Positions 1 through 5,210 of a stretch of 5,210 bases of DNA are shown here, one piece after another. Source of the stretch: JBECKS01 sp040235395. Its GTDB lineage: Bacteria; Pseudomonadota; Gammaproteobacteria; Pseudomonadales; JBECKS01. A model generated the notes under the pieces. The model worked only from the letters and a program-made list of their open reading frames with translations, ran no database searches and was not told where the DNA came from. Made by a program: the position numbers and the translations under genes. The first letter of the stretch is position 1. Each line of letters starts with the position of its first letter. The stretch spans positions 1-5,210 of the forward strand of contig JBECKS010000034.1 of the NCBI GenBank assembly GCA_040235395.1. The letters run 5' to 3'.

Positions 1-587
1 GGAGCAAGCAGTTCAACATTCTGGAAACAAGAATCGAAAGAGCTAACTTGGAACAGAAAATTCTCAACCGAAAAACGCTTCCCGATATAAAATTATTCGC
101 CAAGTACTCCCAAACAGGAACTGATGCAGACAAAGATGACAGTTATACTGAGATGCTACATGGAGAACGGCCTCAATCGATTGTGGGAATCAATTTGACA
201 CTTGAGTTGTCTCCCAGTTTAGGAAAATCGGCAAGAACCCTAGGGGAAGTCGAACTGCAACATTCTAAACTAGCGTATGAGAAATTTTTTCATGAAAGTG
301 AAATTCTATACTTACACATTAAAGAGAAAACAACCAAACTAAAGGAAGAAGACATTCTAGTAGAGCAGGCAATTCATTATGAAGACGGTCAAATGGTAGA
401 TATAAATCGTCGGTATAAACAAGGCCGAGTAAGTTTATTCGAATTGATTCAGGAGGAAGGATCTGTACTGCAAACCCAACTAATACAAAAAGAATTATGG
501 GCAAAAAGGATAGAGAATGTTTATCAGTTCTTAACTCATTTTGATAACTTGGAATGCCGAATTATTACTACTGAGGTAAGAAAGTGA
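1..587 (+). CDS. TolC-family outer-membrane efflux channel, C-terminal part (5' end outside window)
   Basis: This is the last 194 codons of an outer-membrane efflux protein (OEP/TolC family), which forms a trimeric channel through the outer membrane and periplasm and receives substrate from an inner-membrane pump. The frame is open from position 3 with no stop, so the true start lies before the window. The TTG at position 48 is internal, because the residues before it (LETRIERANLEQ) continue the family's helical pattern. Seen in order: the end of a helix; a proline-led strand segment (LPDIKLFAKY, about visible residues 26-35); a second strand (GINLTLELSPSLGKSAR, about 63-79); then long charged heptad-like helices, with the family-typical turn RRYKQGRVSLFELI at about 136-149. 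This matches the second of the two OEP repeats. The stop overlaps the start of the RND pump gene, which supports an efflux role. Family assignment is by pattern recognition; substrate is unknown. Confidence 0.85.
   Translation, partial: SKQFNILETRIERANLEQKILNRKTLPDIKLFAKYSQTGTDADKDDSYTEMLHGERPQSIVGINLTLELSPSLGKSARTLGEVELQHSKLAYEKFFHESEILYLHIKEKTTKLKEEDILVEQAIHYEDGQMVDINRRYKQGRVSLFELIQEEGSVLQTQLIQKELWAKRIENVYQFLTHFDNLECRIITTEVRK
573..577 (+). promoter_or_regulatory. Ribosome binding site for the RND pump, inside the channel gene's 3' end
   Basis: GAGGT at 573-577 matches the anti-Shine-Dalgarno core and lies 6 bases before the GTG at 584. An in-frame TGA at 572-574 closes the pump frame just upstream, so GTG 584 is the earliest possible start. 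The next ATG (656, codon 25) would remove most of the first membrane helix. The site therefore fixes the GTG start. The GTGA overlap with the channel stop suggests translational coupling. Confidence 0.75.
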
Positions 588-3500
588 TCTCTTATTTTAT
601 TGATAACCCAAAAGTAACCAACCTTATTCTCTTCGTTATTATTATTTCTGGATTAATGGGAGCCCATTCGATGAACCGAGAGGCATTCCCGGCAGTTGAT
701 TTCGCACAACTGAAAATTACAACGATTTATCCAGGCGCAACGCCAGAAGATGTAGAAATTAGAGTAACAAACAAGCTCGAAGAGGAAATTCGAGGAATTG
801 ATGGTATAAAAAAGATTAGATCAACTAGCCAGGAATCCATTTCTGAGATCATTGTTGAAATCGATGCTGACAATGCAGAGCAAAAATTCGTTACCGATGA
901 AATACGACGTGCTGTAGATAGAGTAATTGACCTTCCAAAAGAACTTCTCGAACCACCTCGTTTTGAGGAAATGAAAACCACGAAACTACCTATACTAGAG
1001 GTTTCAGTGGTAGGAAATGCCAGCGAAACAGTATTACGAGAGATTTCTGAGAACCTTAAAAGCATTCTAGAAGATAACAGTGATGTCTCTGGAGTTGACA
1101 AGATTGGATTTCGAGAAAGAGAATATAAGATTCTTCTCGACCCCGAAAAACTAAAACAGTTTCATATTAGCTTTCAGGAAGTTATTCATAGTATACAGAC
1201 TAATAATATTAGTCAGCCGGCCGGAATCTTTGAAAGTCGACCTTATGAAATGTCTGTACGCACTGTAGATGAGCTCGCTACAGTTGGAGACCTGCTTGAC
1301 ACGGTAGTACGCAGTAATTTATCAGGTGAAACTGTAAGGATATCAAATTTAGCAAAAGTAGAAGACGGTTTTGAGCAGCCGACCATTATAACAAGAACTA
1401 ATGGTAAACCGAGCATAATCTTGATTATCAAGAAAAAGGAACATGCTGATACCATAAAAGTTACTGAAGAGTTGAAGATCACGTTGGCAGAATTTGAACG
1501 AACTTTACCTAAGGATGTTGAACTTGTAGTGAGTCTGGATGAATCAGTCAGGTCAAAAGATCGTCTAGAAGTTGTTTTAAGTAATTCCCTAATTGGGTTT
1601 GTATTTTTGATGCTGTCACTAATCCTCTTTCTTAACTTTAAGACAGCAGTAGTCACTTCAATCTCAATCCCTATCGTAATTCTATTTACACTCTTTGTAA
1701 TGAACGGACTGGGCATCACCTTTAACTTGGTATCAATGCTCGCGATTGTCATAGCTCTAGGAATGTTTGTTGATAATAGCATTGTGATTTCGGAAAACAT
1801 TTTTCGCTTGACACAAAATGGACATTCAATAAGAGAAGCAGCTATTCGGGGGACCAAGGAAATAGCTGCACCTATATCAGCCACAGTATTAACAACTATT
1901 GCTGCTTTTGCGCCAATGCTGGTAACCACGGGGCTGATGGGCGAAATGATATGGGCCATTCCAATAATAGTGTCGGCATCATTATTAGCCAGCTTGGGTG
2001 AATCGTTCTTTTTATTACCGATGCGAATTATAGTTTTTGGAGAAACTGGAGATTCTCGAGAACTTTCATTGTTTACAAAACTTCAGTCAGCTTTTAAAAA
2101 GATTCTTCGTGTAATATTACTTCATAAATGGAAGAGTATATTTTTAACTAACTTTCTGTTACTCGCTGCAATCTTGTTCGCGCTTTTTAAGTTAGATTTC
2201 GTTCTATTTGCACCAGAGGGGACGGACAGTTTCGTTATCAAGCTCCAGACCCATCCAGGAACTCCAATAGAAGAAGTTCATGAAGCTGCTAAAACAATAG
2301 AAAACATTTTGTTACAATTTCCAAAAAGTGAAATTACATCATTTACAACAAGGACAGGAATCCACAATGTAGGAATGAAGGACCCTCTACAAAGAGTTAG
2401 GGATAATATAGGAATGGTTCAGGTTAACCTAACCCCAGAAAAAAATAGAGACAGGACCGCGAAAGATATTATTGAAGAACTTAGAAGAAAGATTCCAGTT
2501 AAAGAACCATTTCAACTAATTCAATTTCAAGAAATAATTGTTGGCCCTCCTCTTGGAAAACCAATTACCATCGCAATTCAAGGCGACGATTTTGCAACAC
2601 TGAAAAAGATTTCTCGTGAGATCAAGCAATACCTAAATTCAATAAATGGTATTAATGATATTGACCAAGACGTTAAACCAGGTTTAAGACAGATAAAAGT
2701 AAGTCTAAAGGAAGGGGCTTTCCAAGACTTTGGAATAACTGTTGCTGACGTTTCTAACTCACTCAGAACTGCTCACGAAGGTGTTATAGCGTCAACCATT
2801 AGAAATTATAAGGACGATATCGATATTAGAGTTTTGTTCTCCAAGGAAGGCCGAAGCGACCGAAACTCCTTTCAGGAAATTTTAATATCTGACCGTCATC
2901 AAAATCTGATTCCACTAAATGAGGTCGCGGTAATCGTAGAAGAGGACGGTTCGGAGATAATCAAGCATTTGAATTACAGGCGAGCAATCACCATTGCGGC
3001 AGACGTAGATACTTCAGTAATAACTTCGGTTGTAGCAAACAATATGGTACGCAAGAGATTTTCGGATATTTCAGATAGGTATCCTGGTTATACACTCCAT
3101 TTTGGGGGCGAAGAAGAAAGCACCAAAGAATCCTTGGAAAGCTTAAGCAGGGCTATGGTCATTGCAGTGATTGGAATCTTCGTGATATTAGTGGCGCTAT
3201 TTGGGTCATTTAGCAAATCTCTTCTGGTAATGTACGCAATTCCCTTCGGATTTATTGGCACCATTATTGGATTTGCTTTACACGGCAAAGCATTAGGTTT
3301 TTTAGCAGTAATTGGAATAATAGGTTTAGCGGGTGTAATCGTTAATTCTTCAATAGTACTAGTCTCATTCATCGAGGACCTGAGAAAGAATACTGAATTA
3401 GAATTACTTGAATGCATTGTGGAAGCAGCAAGCATTAGACTAAGACCTATCTTACTCACTACCATTACTACAGTATCAGCCCTGGTTCCAACCGCATACG

Positions 3501-3652
3501 GTTTGGGTGGGTCAGATCCAATTTTAATCTCGTTAACTTTGGCGATGGCCTGGGGGCTGATGTTCGGAACCATCTTAACCCTGATTATTGTCCCCTGTGG
3601 GTACGCTGCTCTTGTAGAAATTGAGAATCTGGTAAAACAGATGAAGAATTAG
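584..3652 (+). CDS. RND efflux transporter permease subunit (AcrB/HAE-type inner-membrane pump)
   Basis: Complete 1022-residue inner-membrane pump of the AcrB/AcrD/AcrF (ACR_tran) family, close to AcrB's 1049. It is expected to work as a proton-driven trimer exporting hydrophobic or amphiphilic compounds through a TolC-type channel. Architecture seen: TM1 about 10-29; first periplasmic porter domain about 30-330, with the family pattern YPGATPEDVE (49-58) and RSTSQESISEI (79-89); TM2-TM6 about 333-478; TM7 about 519-536; second periplasmic domain about 540-850, ending in GGEEESTKESLESL; TM8-TM12 about 857-1005, with RPILLTTITTV at 954-964. The TM4 motif is GMFVDNSIVISEN (393-405), so the first relay aspartate is present as D397 and the second position is N398. 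The TM10 position of AcrB's lysine 940 appears to be N921 (GVIVNSSIVLVSF). It lacks the CzcA-type heavy-metal TM4 pattern, so a drug/hydrophobe pump is favoured over a metal pump. The start is GTG, overlapping the channel stop by 4 bases. Substrate cannot be told. Confidence 0.95.
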   Translation: MISYFIDNPKVTNLILFVIIISGLMGAHSMNREAFPAVDFAQLKITTIYPGATPEDVEIRVTNKLEEEIRGIDGIKKIRSTSQESISEIIVEIDADNAEQKFVTDEIRRAVDRVIDLPKELLEPPRFEEMKTTKLPILEVSVVGNASETVLREISENLKSILEDNSDVSGVDKIGFREREYKILLDPEKLKQFHISFQEVIHSIQTNNISQPAGIFESRPYEMSVRTVDELATVGDLLDTVVRSNLSGETVRISNLAKVEDGFEQPTIITRTNGKPSIILIIKKKEHADTIKVTEELKITLAEFERTLPKDVELVVSLDESVRSKDRLEVVLSNSLIGFVFLMLSLILFLNFKTAVVTSISIPIVILFTLFVMNGLGITFNLVSMLAIVIALGMFVDNSIVISENIFRLTQNGHSIREAAIRGTKEIAAPISATVLTTIAAFAPMLVTTGLMGEMIWAIPIIVSASLLASLGESFFLLPMRIIVFGETGDSRELSLFTKLQSAFKKILRVILLHKWKSIFLTNFLLLAAILFALFKLDFVLFAPEGTDSFVIKLQTHPGTPIEEVHEAAKTIENILLQFPKSEITSFTTRTGIHNVGMKDPLQRVRDNIGMVQVNLTPEKNRDRTAKDIIEELRRKIPVKEPFQLIQFQEIIVGPPLGKPITIAIQGDDFATLKKISREIKQYLNSINGINDIDQDVKPGLRQIKVSLKEGAFQDFGITVADVSNSLRTAHEGVIASTIRNYKDDIDIRVLFSKEGRSDRNSFQEILISDRHQNLIPLNEVAVIVEEDGSEIIKHLNYRRAITIAADVDTSVITSVVANNMVRKRFSDISDRYPGYTLHFGGEEESTKESLESLSRAMVIAVIGIFVILVALFGSFSKSLLVMYAIPFGFIGTIIGFALHGKALGFLAVIGIIGLAGVIVNSSIVLVSFIEDLRKNTELELLECIVEAASIRLRPILLTTITTVSALVPTAYGLGGSDPILISLTLAMAWGLMFGTILTLIIVPCGYAALVEIENLVKQMKN

Positions 3653-3660
3653 ACTTCTTT

Positions 3661-5210
3661 ATGCCTACTAACACTCCATTAAAAAACATCAAACCCAAGG
3701 TTGAGCAAGGTTTTTATAATTTTGGCCTTTTGGTATCAGCCCACCCGACAAAAGTACTGCTGCTAATAGTCGTTACGATTTCTCTATTTGCCACACAATT
3801 GCAGCATATAAGAACCGATTCAAGCATTGAGGGGTTTTTAAACAAGGATGACCAAAAAATAGTAACTTACGAGAAGTTCAAAGATACCTTTGGAAGGGAC
3901 CAAGCCTTCATCATCAGTGTGGAGACAGAAGAAATATTCAGTCAGGACTTTTCCAATAAACTGAGAAATTTTCACAACGACTTAGAAAGTACAGTTCCCT
4001 ACGTAAAAACCGTCGACTCCCTGGCCAATGCCCGATACACCTATGGTGAGGACGATACGCTTTTTATAAAAGATTTACTTCCCGAAATTTTACCTGAAAA
4101 TCCACAGGAGGTTTTAAAACTCAGAGACTATGCGCTAAATAGCCCCACCTACAGAAATTATCTGATTTCCGAAGACGGAAAACTCACCACTGTCATTTTA
4201 AAATTAAATCCATATGACTTTATAGAAAACCAGGACGGCACATTCACCAAAAAAAACCTGGAAGACTTTCAGCTTAAAGAAGCGTTTCTAATTATCCAGG
4301 AAGTCATTAATAAGCACACTGGTGTGATTTCAGACGAAATATATGTGGCTGGCACGCTTCCAGTTACCATTCTCCTCGCAGATATTGTCACACACGACTT
4401 TGCTGTTTTCAGCACACTGGCAATCCTGGTAATCGGGTTTGCTTTAGGCCTGATCTTCAAAAGAGCCTCGGGGGTTTTTATGCCTCTTTTCATTACTGTG
4501 CTAGGAATCATCTGCACCGTAAGCGCAATGGCTTTATTCGATGTGCCCATCCAGATGAGCACTTCAATTCTTCCTTCATTTTTATTAGCAGTGTGCGTCG
4601 GTGACAGCATCCATTTATTAGCTATCTTTTATAAGGAGTTTGATGAAGGAAGAGAAAAGAAAGAAGCAATCAGTTATGCCCTTGAACACACAGGCCTGGC
4701 AATTTTCTTTACCAGCCTGACAACCGCAGCTGGCTTGGCCTCGTTTTCTACCTCAGACCTGTCCCCCATTTCTGCACTTGGTACTTTTGGCGCAATCGGA
4801 TCAATCATTGCTTTTCTTCTAACAGTAACGGTTTTACCGTGTCTGATCAGCCTTCTCCCGATCAAGCAAAAGGCTAGTAGAGAGACCATCTCAAACAACC
4901 TTCACCGAGTGTTAACGACCTGCGTTCACTTATCTGTTAACTACCCGAAAATCATCATTGGCGTAAGTATGGCATTGCTTTTCTCGTCAACGTATTTCGC
5001 AAGCCAACTTTCTTTCAGTCACCATCCTCTTGATTGGCTTCCAGAGGAAAACCCGACAGTGAAAGCAATCCATAAGCACGAAGAACGCATGAGCGGCAAC
5101 TCTGTTTTTGAAGTCCTGATTGATACTGGCGAGAACCGGGGAATAATCAATCCAGATTTTCTTCAGGCGATTGATAAATCCATTGTCGATATTTCATCTT
5201 GGGATACAGA
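3661..5210 (+). CDS. MMPL/COG1033-type RND-superfamily exporter, N-terminal 516 residues (3' end outside window)
   Basis: Open frame from ATG 3661 to the window edge with no stop. In-frame TGA at 3622-3624 and no start codon between make this ATG the first candidate. Visible: a cytoplasmic N-terminus; TM1 about 28-46; a periplasmic domain about 47-245 (opening RTDSSIEGFLNKDDQ); a block of five helices TM2-TM6 about 247-398; TM7 about 430-447; and the start of a second periplasmic domain (LDWLPEENPTVKAI). TM4 carries VGDSIHLL (313-320), with aspartate D315 and histidine H318, and is followed by TSLTTAAGLASFSTSDLSP (351-369), both hallmarks of the MMPL/COG1033 'predicted exporter of the RND superfamily' group. 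Family members usually have two such halves and about 750-900 residues, so roughly a third is missing. Their cargo is mostly unknown; lipid or hydrophobic-compound transport is inferred in some. It lies 8 bases after the pump gene and is probably co-transcribed. No clear Shine-Dalgarno sequence precedes it. Confidence 0.88.
   Translation, partial: MPTNTPLKNIKPKVEQGFYNFGLLVSAHPTKVLLLIVVTISLFATQLQHIRTDSSIEGFLNKDDQKIVTYEKFKDTFGRDQAFIISVETEEIFSQDFSNKLRNFHNDLESTVPYVKTVDSLANARYTYGEDDTLFIKDLLPEILPENPQEVLKLRDYALNSPTYRNYLISEDGKLTTVILKLNPYDFIENQDGTFTKKNLEDFQLKEAFLIIQEVINKHTGVISDEIYVAGTLPVTILLADIVTHDFAVFSTLAILVIGFALGLIFKRASGVFMPLFITVLGIICTVSAMALFDVPIQMSTSILPSFLLAVCVGDSIHLLAIFYKEFDEGREKKEAISYALEHTGLAIFFTSLTTAAGLASFSTSDLSPISALGTFGAIGSIIAFLLTVTVLPCLISLLPIKQKASRETISNNLHRVLTTCVHLSVNYPKIIIGVSMALLFSSTYFASQLSFSHHPLDWLPEENPTVKAIHKHEERMSGNSVFEVLIDTGENRGIINPDFLQAIDKSIVDISSWDT

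Noticed and set aside
48..587. TTG at position 48 as the start of a 179-residue protein
   Set aside because: The frame is open to the window edge and the upstream residues continue the TolC-family helix, so this is an internal leucine codon of a gene truncated by the window.
727..1959. Minus-strand open frames at 727-1101 and 1243-1959
   Set aside because: They lie opposite the well-supported RND pump gene, are rich in Ser/Thr/Ile as expected from antisense reading, and show no recognisable domain.
3088..3573. Minus-strand open frame of 161 codons
   Set aside because: It is opposite the conserved TM8-TM12 part of the pump and has no family features of its own.
3695..3711. Short direct repeat CAAGGTTGAGCAAGGT
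   Set aside because: Two copies of a 6-base word in coding sequence are expected by chance.
3691..3717. Possible terminator or attenuator: AAACC (3691-3695) and GGTTT (3709-3713) followed by T residues
   Set aside because: The stem is only 5 pairs, AU-rich, with a 13-base loop, and it lies inside the start of the MMPL coding sequence; too weak to call.
4269..4898. Minus-strand open frames at 4269-4610 and 4674-4898
   Set aside because: Both are shadows of the MMPL-type gene, whose helices and VGDSIHLL motif are encoded on the + strand here.

Overview
The window is wholly coding on the + strand and holds three consecutive membrane-transport genes in one tightly packed transcription unit. It has no RNA gene, mobile element, CRISPR array or intergenic gap longer than 8 bases. 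Two of the three genes run off the window.

Layout: positions 1-587 are the 3' end of a TolC-like outer-membrane efflux channel gene. Positions 584-3652 are a complete RND (resistance-nodulation-division) inner-membrane pump of 1022 residues, whose GTG start overlaps the channel stop codon by 4 bases. Positions 3661-5210 are the first 516 codons of a second RND-superfamily protein, of the MMPL / COG1033 'predicted exporter' type, starting 8 bases after the pump stop.

How they work together: the channel and pump are the outer- and inner-membrane parts of a tripartite proton-driven efflux system. The periplasmic adaptor (membrane fusion protein) that normally joins them is not in the window and must lie upstream of the channel gene, further downstream, or elsewhere. 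The third protein belongs to a family whose substrates are poorly known (lipids or hydrophobic compounds are often suggested), and its link to the pump rests only on gene spacing.

Organism: a TolC-type channel implies a Gram-negative (diderm) bacterium. The DNA is moderately AT-rich. A proteobacterium is plausible from the style of these proteins, but the sequence alone does not let me name a genus. Nothing here looks like a clearly new system; the more notable points are the cassette architecture, the substituted proton-relay positions in the pump, and a local rise in GC in the third gene.
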